A stretch of DNA of 64,000 nucleotides, from NCBI GenBank assembly GCA_947502885.1, contig CANNBP010000015.1, positions 62,001 to 126,000 on the forward strand, written 5' to 3'. Positions 37,401 to 45,328 of the stretch are shown piece after piece. The translations under genes were made by a program, and so were the position numbers. The stretch is from an uncultured Aquimarina sp. GTDB lineage: Bacteria > Bacteroidota > Bacteroidia > Flavobacteriales > Flavobacteriaceae. The notes under the pieces were generated by a model. It ran no database searches. It saw only the letters and a list, made by a program, of their open reading frames with translations, and was not told the origin of the DNA. Within the stretch, counting starts at the first letter, position 1. Every line of letters begins with the position of its first letter.

Positions 37401-37510
37401 GTGTCAATAATAAAGGAGATTTCTCTAACGGTATCACTACAATACAAAGTATGTATGCTCCAGAGTTTTCTAGCCATTCTGAAGGAGTAAGAGTACTTAT
37501 TAAAAAATAA
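31421..37510 (+). CDS. alpha-2-macroglobulin-family protein with thioester motif
   Basis: A 2029-residue exported protein of the bacterial alpha-2-macroglobulin type, thought to trap foreign proteases at the cell surface or in the periplasm. The start is ATG 31421 (MKKNIILFILCISNLYFMNGQ, signal peptide); the ORF extends nine codons upstream to a TTG. A helical 500-residue N-terminal part precedes the macroglobulin domains. The MG signature FLFTDRSIYRPGQTVYFKGI lies near residue 592, the A2M domain FFPKLTTDKEGNVSFNFTAP near 1255, and the thioester motif CSEQ at Cys1480-Gln1483, so the thioester can form. Usually such genes sit next to a PBP1C gene; none is present here. A bait region cannot be recognised, although the acidic linker near residues 1200-1240 is a candidate. 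Confidence 0.9.
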   Translation: MKKNIILFILCISNLYFMNGQNDYQNEWKKVQTFDQQGLPKSSLEVIETIYNKAKKEKNDNQTIKAFLYKSKYLLTLEENAQLTIISDIKKEIDESEFPKKNILESILANLYWQYFQQNRWKFYNRTKTSSKVDQKDFRTWDLETLFAEVHLHYQKSIKNGVLAQQTDLKKFDNILHKEEGSKKYRPTLYDFLIHNALDFYKTPETNITKPSYAFTINDNKYLQEHKAFSSLKIETQDSLSLQYNALKLYQNLIKFHSRNKNIDALTEANLERIKFVATNTVFVDKNEALLQCLLAEQKKIESHVSSGLYGYEIAKTYRDQGNSYIPKENETHQWKFKDALAICDAVINKFPNSRGSNKCLALKSQILQKGLNIKTEKYVPILKPSRVLISYKNLEKLYFKAFKITLTQLESLNRLYKVPEKIQFINNLQVSKSWEAKLRNEKDYQTHTTEILVPKMDHDTYLILASESQDLSNNKMFSFGDVQITNLALVENKTPRKTIYQVLDRNNGAPISNAKIHLTTDKQRRHGNNQLDKVLTTDDKGQASIEVSSYLYNIDALVTYQNDEALFKGYYLNQSYNPEGENKTRNTTFLFTDRSIYRPGQTVYFKGIMMSSNGKDQFTVSPNQSATVTLRDVNNQEVKILNFRTNEYGSYSGEFILPSSGLTGIYTLQTNTYETTSISVEEYKRPKFETTFNPVTKTYKLNDNIKLTGTATAYAGSAISDAKVVYKVHRQVRYPSWCYWYPRHSSESQEITHGETKTNEKGEYSIDFKAIPDLNVSKKDAPVFNYEITADVTDINGETRSSSTIVNVGYHSLIASITINSIIDKIQNDNTLSITTKNLNNELIGSSGTLKIHKLEAPNKPLRSRPWKAPDYKSFKKDEFNTLFPHEAYDNEHDYRTWKKGKLVFEKPFSTLAGKNNEKGSQDLSLGTIKSWESGKYIIELFTKDRFGQEVKDIRYTTVYSQQDKTSTDNQLFEISTNKDSYTIGDEAIVKFSSASEDITITVDIEKNYKIIDTKLIKLSKNSKTIKIPVLKEDLGGFSVSYSYGNYNSYTNGAVTISVPYEPTELSLKTKTFRDKLQPGQDETWSFTFEGPKGAKVSAELLASMYDVSLDQFKSHEWYFHPINRPVYSILSRRNANQSYGITAFRLQNLNTINHHYNEPGFDRLNWFGLYFGQQFYGIRSKSRRNPRLEQAAPMMMKSAAEGAPQDDAELEESAVANEVIDGLINSDTVETKNQTDKKPSLKGVAIRKNLQETAFFFPKLTTDKEGNVSFNFTAPEALTQWKLQLLAHTKNMNTTVTSLEAVTQKELMILPNPPRFLREGDKITLSSKVSNLTNKDLNGTIELQLVDAFTNKAIDTKLHNTNAQQNFVVNAKGNTNISWELQIPDNVQTVQYTIVAKAGDFSDGEQNVLPVLSNRTLVTETLPMWIRSNQTKTFTLDKLKKVNSNTLKHHKLTLELTSNPAWYGVQALPYLMEAQYKCSEQIFSRYYANSLASHIANSNPRIKQVFDQWRSSDALLSNLEKNQELKSLIIEETPWLRDAQSETEQKKRIALLFDLNKMNSELQASLQQLKQMQYGSGGFPWFPGGRENRFITQHIAIGFGHLKKLGVTRLGTNDSSMLQSAVQFLDNEFVKEYQKLKKYCERNKIDMAKNHLSYSQIHYLYMRSFFTNIKRSNATNEAWRYYLDQSQKYWLKQSLYTQGLLALITHRNGDSTTANKILRSLDEKSITNEELGMYWKSNTGSWFWYQAPIETQSLLIEVFSEIEKEPKRTEIVDNLKIWLLKNKQTNRWKTTKATSDAVYALLLQGSDWLSVTEMVDITLGNQKIDPSTIEDVKVEAGTGYFKTSWAGSEIQPEMATAKITKKGKGIAWGALYWQYFEDLDKITSAKTPLSLQKKLFLKKNTATGEQITEVTSATQLELGDLIRVRIELRSDRAMEFVHMKDMRASGFEPINVISQYKWQDGLGYYESTRDASTNFFFDYLPKGVFVFEYDLRVNNKGDFSNGITTIQSMYAPEFSSHSEGVRVLIKK

Positions 37511-37864
37511 TAATGCTTAGTATAGTTTATCCGGAATTGCGCTAGCGTGTTATTCCGGATAATAAACCTAAAACTTCAAATGCATTTGAAGCTTTGCTAA
37601 GGAGTTTTGTTGTAATGAACTAAAGGCACTGTTGGTAAACATTTTTTACTTATACACTTCTTTATATCTTTTTTACAAATTTCATATCCCCTGAGCACTC
37701 TTTTTTTATTTTTTTGAACACTGATTTTTGTGATTTTGATGGTTTTTCTTTTATAATCAATTGTTCAGCCAATCCAATTAAGCCTAGTACATAATAACAA
37801 ATTGAGTCAGTTTAAATTTTAAACCAGTACGGTTTACCGCCTGATAAAGCTTTCAAATCAGCTA
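37511..37864. other. intergenic region with two palindromes
   Basis: A 354-base convergent gap. An 11-bp stem (TTATCCGGAAT at 37528-37538 with its complement at 37553-37563) encloses a 14-base loop, and it is followed by an 18-base perfect palindrome CTTCAAATGCATTTGAAG (37575-37592). Neither has a clean T-tract. They may jointly act as a bidirectional transcription end between the alpha-2-macroglobulin-like and AsmA-like genes. The rest shows nothing recognisable. Confidence 0.5.
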
Positions 37865-40800
37865 TTACTTTTCTTTTTCCTTACCCAATGACACCTTATA
37901 ATCATCTATGCTGCCTTTGATCTTTAGATTGAGATACTTTACTTTTTTATTAGGATCTACTTCTACCATCTCATCTTCTTTCTCTTCACTACTAATACTA
38001 TCCTTCTTTTTCCCAAATAATTTTTGCCACGCAGCTTTTCTTACAGTTTTCCAGGGAACACGCACATAATAATCGATATTTTGATTACTATCATGAGTTC
38101 CAGACAATTCTATATGGCCCAAAGTAGATTCGATCCTCATAGCAGGAATATTAATCTTGCCTTTCTTTATATCTAAGCTATTTTGTAAGGTATCAAACCG
38201 AATATTTTTCAGGTTTTTATCTCCCATATAATCAGAAAGCGCTTTCATTGGGTGATAATTTTTTAATCTCCCGTTTAATACTTTTACATCCATTTCTATA
38301 GTAGATTGGTCCAGATCTGGTATCATATCTGGGTATACTCTAATCTTTCCTTTGATTCTAGAGGTAAGTTTTCCTTGTAAGTTTTCTGAAACGAGATGGT
38401 CTTGCCCAAAGTTTTCGAATTTGAACAACAATTTGTCCAAATCAACATTATTCATCACCAAATCGGGCTGCATATAGATATGTTTTGGATCGCTACCGTT
38501 AAAATATCCATTTAACCGAATATTACCTCCGGCTGCATCCATACGCAACGTATCTATATAAATGTAATGGTCAGGTGTTGTTCTGAACTCTGCTATGATA
38601 TTTTGAAGATCTATTCTATGATATATAAAGTGAGTGATATCTGCCTTAAATTGCATATCTGTAAATGGCAACTCATATATATTGAAAGCATCTGCGTGTT
38701 CTTTTACATCTGCCGTTTTTAAAGTAACGACTTCTGTTGGTTTTGGTGGGGTTAAATCAAAATTGAACAGTGCATCAAAGTCAATATAGTTGGCTTTTAC
38801 TGATAGATAATTATCCCTTTTCTTTATTTGTTGATCTTTTCCTAAATAATAGTTTAAATCGAAATTAAAATTGGTGGTTCCAATCTCCCCATGAAAATCT
38901 TTTATAACAATATGTTGGTCTTCATAATGTATATTTCCTCTAAAATCATGAAAACGAAGCGGATGCAATTCCATTTTTGTATCTAACTTATCCAAAGCCA
39001 GATCGATAGAATGTAAAGCAGAATCTTTATAATGCATACTAGAGCTAAAATGCAAGGCCAGATCATCAAAAATTTCATGGCGGTACTCTTTTGGGACATA
39101 ATTTTCGCCCTTATACGAAAAGACATCTTCTAATCGCAACTTTTTAGAAGTAATATTGATATCCAGATCTACATCTCCGTTTAGTTCGGGTTGCATCCAA
39201 AAAGCATAGTCGTGTACTAGCCCATCAAAATGAAAATCACTATCATCTATATACCCTGTAAAATCAACTATTTTTAAGTCTTTGTTATCTATTAACACAT
39301 CGGCATGAAAATCATGTAGTTTATGAGGATAATGCTTCAGGTCGGCATATAAACTATCGATAAAAAATTCACCTTTTGGTAAATACTTAGATTCTGTAAA
39401 ATCTTTTGCAGAAGCTTTAAAAGAAAGTCCTAGGCTTAGGTCTTTTATTTGTTCATCAAAACCGGTTTGGGTAGTGTCTTGTTTAGAAAAACGAGTTAAC
39501 TGGTTAATATCCAAATGTTTGGAAGCAATATCCAAATGTACTTCTACAGGAATGTCAGTATGATGTAAAACGGCAGGTAAATCTGAAAGAAAACCACTTA
39601 TCGATAGATCCGAATTTCCCATCAGCATTTCAAACTTATTTAGGGTGGCTTCTTTGCCATTCATTATCAAATGTATATTCAAATCATGTAGGGGAGCAGG
39701 AAGTTTTTCAGCATCTAAACTCAAGTCTTTTACGATCAATTCTGTAAAATACGCTTGATTGAGTTTTTGTAAGGCCATTTCGGGGTGGTCAATATCAATA
39801 ATATCGTGAAAATTCATTTTTAGCGAAACTTGTCCAGAGGCCTCTTGCACTTGCTCCAATTCTAAAAATTCTGCAATAAAATCGAGATTAAAATTCGAGT
39901 CTATTTGCATATTTACTTCTGGAGATTCAAAATTTTTCACAAAAATAGCGCCTTTAAATTCCCCCTTTTCCAGAGAAGCAGTCATATCGGTTAGAGAAAA
40001 CTCCATAGTACTGGCATCTCTATTTTCTCCATTAGTAAAATGACCATTAAAACCCATATCATCTATCCTCTTCTCTCTTGCTGTATTTTCTAAAAAGGCT
40101 TTTCCTGCTCCAAATTTAGCATCTATAAAAGGCCTATTTCCTTTATTAGCTGGGCCTTTGATACTGGCATTAAAATAGATTTCACCTGCATTTTTGTATT
40201 TCTCTAATACGGGTATTACATCTGCGGGAGCAAAAGCAATCAGCATATCAAAATTAGGTTTGGTTCCTTTTATAGAAAGGTCAAGATCTACATCATTTTT
40301 AGTATCGATCGAACCTTTTAACTCAAAATCACCATTTTCCATGGCAATACCCGAGGGTGATATATCTAGAATGCCCGTATATTCATTAAATACTAAATCT
40401 GTATGAATCTCAAAATGTTTTTTACGTATAAAGGTTGTGTCCCCATCTTTGATCACATTTAATTCAAGATCGGTATCGATATGACCGGCGATGATACTAT
40501 TTTTTTGACTAAACCCTCCTTTGCCAGAATAGATGAATTTTTCGACATCTGTATTGGTAGCTTCATCTAAGGTATGAATATCCAGATTTTTGAGTTTAAT
40601 TTTTTTGAGATGAATATTGGTAGATGGTGTTTCTGTTTCAGAAGTGCTTGCCAAGGAGTTTTGAATATTCGTTGTATTGTTTTCATGAATAACAATATTA
40701 AAAACACCTTCTTCGACAATTAAAGACTGGATATCATAATTGCCACTTATAATATCCCATAGGTTAAAACCTATGTAGATATCTTTTACATCCATGATGA

Positions 40801-41059
40801 TGGGGGCATTGTCTTCTTTGGTCTCAAAAATTTGCACATCATACACCTTGATAGAAATGAACGGAAAATTACCAAAAATGGATAATTTACTTTCTCCAAT
40901 ACGAATTAGTCCTTTGTGTTCTTCATTTAGTTTTGCAATCTCCCCTTTAATAATTTCAGATTGATTGCTTTGAATGTATAATATTAGGGCACTTACTAAT
41001 AAAGTAGGAACTATTATTAGTACTAATAAAATTCGTTTCCTGAATCTTTTAATCTTCAA
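37865..41059 (-). CDS. AsmA-family envelope protein
   Basis: A 1064-residue protein of the AsmA/YhdP/TamB-like group, inner-membrane anchored with a long periplasmic beta-groove thought to carry or monitor phospholipids between membranes. There is one N-terminal transmembrane helix (about residues 9-29), then AsmA N-terminal features (GLIRIGESKLSIFGNFPFIS, about 49-68), repeated amphipathic beta segments, and an AsmA-like C-terminal part (LSGTHDSNQNIDYYVRVPW). The start is TTG at 41059 because no in-frame ATG precedes the hydrophobic helix. A ten-codon ORF (41081-41049) overlaps this start. The gene stands alone. Confidence 0.85.
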   Translation of the reverse strand: MKIKRFRKRILLVLIIVPTLLVSALILYIQSNQSEIIKGEIAKLNEEHKGLIRIGESKLSIFGNFPFISIKVYDVQIFETKEDNAPIIMDVKDIYIGFNLWDIISGNYDIQSLIVEEGVFNIVIHENNTTNIQNSLASTSETETPSTNIHLKKIKLKNLDIHTLDEATNTDVEKFIYSGKGGFSQKNSIIAGHIDTDLELNVIKDGDTTFIRKKHFEIHTDLVFNEYTGILDISPSGIAMENGDFELKGSIDTKNDVDLDLSIKGTKPNFDMLIAFAPADVIPVLEKYKNAGEIYFNASIKGPANKGNRPFIDAKFGAGKAFLENTAREKRIDDMGFNGHFTNGENRDASTMEFSLTDMTASLEKGEFKGAIFVKNFESPEVNMQIDSNFNLDFIAEFLELEQVQEASGQVSLKMNFHDIIDIDHPEMALQKLNQAYFTELIVKDLSLDAEKLPAPLHDLNIHLIMNGKEATLNKFEMLMGNSDLSISGFLSDLPAVLHHTDIPVEVHLDIASKHLDINQLTRFSKQDTTQTGFDEQIKDLSLGLSFKASAKDFTESKYLPKGEFFIDSLYADLKHYPHKLHDFHADVLIDNKDLKIVDFTGYIDDSDFHFDGLVHDYAFWMQPELNGDVDLDINITSKKLRLEDVFSYKGENYVPKEYRHEIFDDLALHFSSSMHYKDSALHSIDLALDKLDTKMELHPLRFHDFRGNIHYEDQHIVIKDFHGEIGTTNFNFDLNYYLGKDQQIKKRDNYLSVKANYIDFDALFNFDLTPPKPTEVVTLKTADVKEHADAFNIYELPFTDMQFKADITHFIYHRIDLQNIIAEFRTTPDHYIYIDTLRMDAAGGNIRLNGYFNGSDPKHIYMQPDLVMNNVDLDKLLFKFENFGQDHLVSENLQGKLTSRIKGKIRVYPDMIPDLDQSTIEMDVKVLNGRLKNYHPMKALSDYMGDKNLKNIRFDTLQNSLDIKKGKINIPAMRIESTLGHIELSGTHDSNQNIDYYVRVPWKTVRKAAWQKLFGKKKDSISSEEKEDEMVEVDPNKKVKYLNLKIKGSIDDYKVSLGKEKEK

Positions 41060-41542
41060 CGTAGAGTTCTTTAGGATTCATAAAGATGTTTGACTTTAAA
41101 AGTAATGAATTCGTATGAAAAAAGCCATAACAATTAGGTTTATACCGTATAAATATGATTATATGGCGATTCCATCTTACCGTAAAAAAAATAATAAATA
41201 TTAACAGATGAAAAAATCTTCACTTAAATTTTAAATGTCATCTTTTTTCTAGTAACTAAGCCGGAATACATATAATACTCAGAAATTCCATAATCACTTA
41301 TTACTAAAAAGCAATTAAGTTTGTTTTTGCGAATTTCTTCAATATACCCATTACATGTCTTTTAACTAATTCTTCCAGATAAAACAATACGTTATGATTA
41401 TTTAGAGTTTAGAATAATTACGCACAACGATGGTCTATTTAAAAACAATTTATATCACAAAATTTATAACCTTATATATAGTACTTCTTTCATTTGTAAA
41501 AGGATTCTATCCTATATTCATTTACCTCTTGATTTCACCTTA
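41060..41542. other. intergenic region between the AsmA-like and decarboxylase genes
   Basis: This 483-base gap lies upstream of the AsmA-like gene and downstream of the decarboxylase gene, both on the minus strand. It is AT-rich and shows no recognisable gene, remnant or strong hairpin. A one-mismatch -7 box (TACTTTTA on the minus strand near 41100) may belong to the AsmA-like gene. Confidence 0.45.
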
Positions 41543-43003
41543 TCAACACTCGGTAATTTTATAAATATCACATCCTATTTTTTCTATTTCATCCAAAAGT
41601 TCACCACAATCCTTTTCAGTGGTCATAGGATTCATAATAGAAACTCGTAAATATCGTTTAGTTCTTATAGTTGTTTTTACTATATAAAACTTTCCATCTT
41701 CAATTAATCGCTGACGTATGTTATCATTAAGTTGATTATAATCTTGAGGTTGCTCTTTATTTCCAACATACCTAAAATTAACAATATTTGCATGAGGGTC
41801 AATGGCTAGCTCAAAATCAGAACGTTCTTTAATCATCTTAGAAAAAGCTCGCCCCATATCATATAAACGGTTTACATTTTTTTCAAACACATCTGTACCA
41901 TGTGTTTTCAATATACTATACACCTTAATTGACATCATTAATTTAGTGCATTCAAAAGTACGCTTTCCAGAGTTATACCACTCTTCTGTCGATTGCGAAT
42001 CCCATAAATACTGAGCCTTTTGTTCAAAAACTTTATAATTATCGCTTCTCTGTTTAAAGATCAAAGCTGTATTTAGCGCAGGAGTCATTAATATTTTATG
42101 AAAATCAATTACCACAGAATCAGCTCTATTAATTCCGTTAACCAAATGTTTGTACTTTTCAGAAAATACAACTGCACCTCCATGAGCCCCATCAACATGA
42201 AACCATAAATCATGTTTTTCGGCAAAATCTGCTAGCACATCAAGATCGTCATAAGATCCTGTTGCCGTTGAAGAAGCACAACCTACGATTGCTATTACCT
42301 TTAAACCATCAGACTTGGCAATTTGCATGTATTCTTCTAGTACATTTGTTTTTATTCTAAAATTAGTATCTACTGGTATTTTTATGATTCCCGAACTACC
42401 CATCCCCATTATTCTAGCGGCTCTATCAATACAATAATGCGCTTCTTCTGAAACCATTACCGCTAGTTTTTCTTGATGGCCATCATTCCATACATCACTA
42501 GGCGATTTTATTCGTCTTGCAGCCAATAATGCCGTAAGGTTTGCCAAGGTACCTCCAGATGTAAGGATTCCTGATCCATTTTTATCATATCCTATGTATT
42601 TGGCTACAAAATTCGTTACAATTTTTTCTAAAGCATTTGAAGCCATTCCCATATCGTAAACCCCTGTACCGTTGCTTAACAAATCTGATACTAAACCTGA
42701 TAATGCCGCAATTGTAGAGGGTACCGCTACTTGATGCCCCATATACTTAGGATGATGTACCGAAATAGAATGATCCAATATATTTTTAAAAAAACCAATA
42801 CCCTTATCACCTGAATTAAAGTCCTCTTGCCAATACTTTAATTCATCTTCTGGTGTTCGATAGTTTATTACAGAGGCATTATTATCATACTGAACCTTTT
42901 CTAAATGATCAGCAAGTAAATCAATCAATTCATGCCCTAACTCTCTAAAACTTGTTGGATCATATACTTTTGACAATGTTTCTAATTGATTTAACGTATT
43001 CAT
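41543..43003 (-). CDS. PLP-dependent decarboxylase, group II (glutamate/aromatic/diaminobutyrate type)
   Basis: A cytoplasmic amino-acid decarboxylase that forms an amine and CO2. The substrate cannot be read; relatives act on L-2,4-diaminobutyrate, tyrosine or glutamate. The start is ATG 43003 (MNTLNQLETLSKVYDP), giving 486 residues; a longer frame starts at 43033, inside the predicted promoter, and was rejected. HVDGAHGG (269-276) supplies the aspartate that pairs with the pyridine nitrogen, and DFHKILMTP has the PLP-binding Lys303. TSGGTLANLTALLAAR (148-163) binds the phosphate. A LysR gene is divergent and probably regulates it. Confidence 0.9.
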   Translation of the reverse strand: MNTLNQLETLSKVYDPTSFRELGHELIDLLADHLEKVQYDNNASVINYRTPEDELKYWQEDFNSGDKGIGFFKNILDHSISVHHPKYMGHQVAVPSTIAALSGLVSDLLSNGTGVYDMGMASNALEKIVTNFVAKYIGYDKNGSGILTSGGTLANLTALLAARRIKSPSDVWNDGHQEKLAVMVSEEAHYCIDRAARIMGMGSSGIIKIPVDTNFRIKTNVLEEYMQIAKSDGLKVIAIVGCASSTATGSYDDLDVLADFAEKHDLWFHVDGAHGGAVVFSEKYKHLVNGINRADSVVIDFHKILMTPALNTALIFKQRSDNYKVFEQKAQYLWDSQSTEEWYNSGKRTFECTKLMMSIKVYSILKTHGTDVFEKNVNRLYDMGRAFSKMIKERSDFELAIDPHANIVNFRYVGNKEQPQDYNQLNDNIRQRLIEDGKFYIVKTTIRTKRYLRVSIMNPMTTEKDCGELLDEIEKIGCDIYKITEC

Positions 43004-43034
43004 CTTTCTTTTCCTTTTAATACTTCTTATCAAT

Positions 43035-43042
43035 CAAAAGTA
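43035..43042 (-). promoter_or_regulatory. -7 promoter element of the decarboxylase gene
   Basis: TACTTTTG on the minus strand matches TAnnTTTG exactly, 32 bases before the ATG at 43003. Transcription would begin near 43028, ruling out the start at 43033. It faces the LysR -7 box at 43071-43078. Confidence 0.5.
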
Positions 43043-43052
43043 GCATCATTAT

Positions 43053-43091
43053 GTTATAATAAAAAATACTTATTTTTGATTCACTTATAAC
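43053..43091. promoter_or_regulatory. inverted repeat between the divergent LysR and decarboxylase promoters
   Basis: GTTATAA (43053-43059) and TTATAAC (43085-43091) form a 7-base inverted repeat with a 25-base spacer, bracketing the LysR -7 box. The position between two divergent promoters fits a LysR-type binding site. The sequence is AT-rich, so chance is possible. Confidence 0.4.
43071..43078 (+). promoter_or_regulatory. -7 promoter element of the LysR gene
   Basis: TATTTTTG matches TAnnTTTG and lies 25 bases before the ATG at 43104. No clear -33 TTTG is seen. Confidence 0.45.
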
Positions 43092-43103
43092 AAAAAAGCA
43101 TAA

Positions 43104-43991
43104 ATGAATATTCATCAACTAAAAAGTGCATTAGTTTTAAGCAAAAAACTAAACTTTACTCAAGCAGCAGAAGAGTTGAATATTGTTCAACCGGCATTAA
43201 GTAGACAGATTAAACATCTAGAAAATGAAATAGGAGCTTTGTTGTTTTATAGAAATAAACGAAATGTAAAGTTGACTCCTGCAGGCCAGTATTTTATCAA
43301 AGAAGCAACTAAACTTATCACTCAAATAGATAGAGTATCCAAACAAACCAAATATATTCATAATGGCGAGGTAGGTGAAATCAGAATTGGTTTTACGCAT
43401 TCTATTATGCAAACCATTTTACCTAAAATTTTAAAAGCTATAGGAAAAGAACTACCGGGCTTAAAAACTATTTTAAAAGAAGTAAACAATCATGATCAAT
43501 ATTGGGCGTTACAACAAAACGAACTAGATATTGGATTTGCAACAAACCCTTTGGTACCTTCCACTCTAAAAAGTAAAATATTTCAAGTCGATAATTTTGC
43601 TGTATTACTTCCTTTGGATCATGTTGTCAACCAAGATACATATCAAGATTTTTCTGTATTCGCTGAAGAAAGTTTTATCTTTCCTTCTAGAGTAGATGGT
43701 CCTAATTATGTACAAATAATAGAATCTATATGTGTTGATGCTGGCTTTAACCCAAACGTTATTCATGAAACTGACTCTGCAAGTACAAGTTTTAGATTAG
43801 TTGAATCTGGTATTGGTATCTCATTAGAACCCATCTCCTCTCTAAAGGATCATCTGTTTCCTATAAAAAGTATTGAACTTAAAGATATAAAACAAAAAGC
43901 TAAACTCACCATGATGTGGGATGAGAACATAGAACAGGAGTACCCTTCACTTTTTCAATTACTTAAAGAATGGAAAGTCGATCAAAAATGA
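43104..43991 (+). CDS. LysR-family transcriptional regulator
   Basis: A 295-residue DNA-binding regulator. The N-terminal winged helix-turn-helix is typical (LNFTQAAEELNIVQPALSRQ at about 17-36). The rest is a periplasmic-binding-protein-like effector domain (about 90-290), beginning near GEIRIGFTHSIMQTILP. It is divergent from the PLP decarboxylase, the usual arrangement for a LysR regulator that controls its neighbour and itself. The effector is unknown but may be the amino acid decarboxylated. Confidence 0.93.
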   Translation: MNIHQLKSALVLSKKLNFTQAAEELNIVQPALSRQIKHLENEIGALLFYRNKRNVKLTPAGQYFIKEATKLITQIDRVSKQTKYIHNGEVGEIRIGFTHSIMQTILPKILKAIGKELPGLKTILKEVNNHDQYWALQQNELDIGFATNPLVPSTLKSKIFQVDNFAVLLPLDHVVNQDTYQDFSVFAEESFIFPSRVDGPNYVQIIESICVDAGFNPNVIHETDSASTSFRLVESGIGISLEPISSLKDHLFPIKSIELKDIKQKAKLTMMWDENIEQEYPSLFQLLKEWKVDQK

Positions 43992-44026
43992 AACCACATA
44001 CTACTTTTGAGTCTTACACAATGTAG

Positions 44027-44452
44027 TTATGTTTTTATTTTTTTTTGAAAATGAAATCCTAAAATTTCATAACCATGTTTAAAATAAAATTTATGCGCTC
44101 TGTTATTTTGAGAATATGCATTAAGCTCTATTGTTTCACAACCTTCCTCTTTTGCCCAATTTTCAATTTTGTTTAAAAACACCTTTCCGTATCCCTTTGA
44201 TTGAATAGAAGAATCTACAATAACATTATCTATCTCTAGTTGTTTACCCGAATAAAGTTTAACGGTTATCCATCCACTAGACACCGCAATAAGGGTATTA
44301 TTATCAAAAAGCCCAAAACACCGATAACTCTGAAAAGTAAACATCTCTGCATGCCTTTTTTTAAGCGTATTAATTTCTGTATTAGGATTTAATTGCTTGG
44401 TTAAAGACACAATCTCATCGATACTACTTTTATCTAAAATATGCAACTTCAT
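44027..44452 (-). CDS. GNAT-family N-acetyltransferase
   Basis: A 141-residue acetyl-CoA-dependent transferase with unknown acceptor. The fold follows the GNAT order: an N-terminal strand and helices (LTKQLNPNTEINTLKKRHAE), the acetyl-CoA binding turn VDSSIQSKGYGKVFLNKIENWA (about 80-101; the loop is QSKGYG), and ARAHKFYFKHGYE-like C-terminal NRAHKFYFKHGYEILGF. It lies 27 bases downstream of a second GNAT gene, so the two may be co-transcribed. Confidence 0.85.
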   Translation of the reverse strand: MKLHILDKSSIDEIVSLTKQLNPNTEINTLKKRHAEMFTFQSYRCFGLFDNNTLIAVSSGWITVKLYSGKQLEIDNVIVDSSIQSKGYGKVFLNKIENWAKEEGCETIELNAYSQNNRAHKFYFKHGYEILGFHFQKKIKT

Positions 44453-44479
44453 TTACACCTGCCTTTTTAGCATCTATAT

Positions 44480-45028
44480 TCATGTACAGTTATACAATTC
44501 TTTTTTTATCTCAAATACCAAATTATCTGGAAAACCCTCATCAATTTTACCTTGTACTAGCGAAAAATTGTTCTTTAATAACAATTGTTTAGAAGTAAGG
44601 TTATCACGATGCGTATATGCTTCAATTATATGTAAATGGAGTTTATCAAATCCAAAATTAAGCACACACCGCATAGCCTCAGACATGATTCCCTTATTTT
44701 GAAATTCTGGATGCAAAGCATATCCAACTTCTGCCACTTTTCTGTCTTTAGAAAAATTCCATAAACAGATAGAGCCTATCATCTTAAACGGATTATCTTT
44801 TAGTACAATATTCCAATTTACATTATCTCCATTTTTTGTTCCTTCATTAACTTTACTCACAAACTCTTCTACATCTTTTATAGTTTTAGGTACAGGTCTA
44901 TCTATATATTTATTGACATTAGCATCTGATCTTAGAAAAAAAATCTCTTCAAGATCACTATCAATAGTTTCTCTTAATTTTAGTCGTTGTGTATATAATA
45001 CTGGAAATGGAATAAAATCACGCATCAT
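44480..45028 (-). CDS. GNAT-family N-acetyltransferase, RimJ/RimL-like
   Basis: A 182-residue acetyltransferase of the RimJ/RimL-like branch (acetyltransf_3): TQRLKLRETIDSDLEEIFFL at the N-terminus, GSICLWNF, then VGYALHPEFQNKGIMSEAM (about 103-121), whose QNKGIMSEA loop binds acetyl-CoA, and HRDNLTSKQLLLKNNF near the end. The start could be Met1 or Met2. The acceptor may be a protein N-terminus or a small amine. It is 27 bases upstream of the other GNAT gene. Confidence 0.88.
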   Translation of the reverse strand: MMRDFIPFPVLYTQRLKLRETIDSDLEEIFFLRSDANVNKYIDRPVPKTIKDVEEFVSKVNEGTKNGDNVNWNIVLKDNPFKMIGSICLWNFSKDRKVAEVGYALHPEFQNKGIMSEAMRCVLNFGFDKLHLHIIEAYTHRDNLTSKQLLLKNNFSLVQGKIDEGFPDNLVFEIKKELYNCT

Positions 45029-45328
45029 TTTTAATTTCTAATTTAACCATAAACAACTCGTATACAGTGCACTTACATAGAGTCACACATGGCAAAGGAT
45101 TATTTATTCTATTTCTTTCTTAAATAGTAACTGAAGACCAAGACCTACAAAAAACAAATCCGCTTATTTTTTGCATTGACTTGCCTATTTTTTGATTGTT
45201 TCTTAATGCATTTGTCACAAAAGAAGAAGAATACAATAAAAATAAACACCAAATTGTTCCTTCTATTACAAGCCTAAGTAATTTTCAATACCGTGCATAC
45301 TAATTATCTAAAAAAAGAAGTTCCGTTT
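45029..45328. other. intergenic region between the GNAT and DUF389 genes
   Basis: A 300-base AT-rich gap. On the minus strand, 45163-45104 reads a 19-residue stretch (ADLFFVGLGLQLLFKKEIE then stop) that resembles the end of a membrane protein, but it is preceded by a stop in frame. It is too short to call a gene remnant. No convincing terminator or promoter was found. Confidence 0.35.

Noticed and set aside
45104..45163. Possible membrane-protein remnant (ADLFFVGLGLQLLFKKEIE then stop, minus strand)
   Set aside because: Only 19 codons with an in-frame stop just before; a chance match cannot be excluded.
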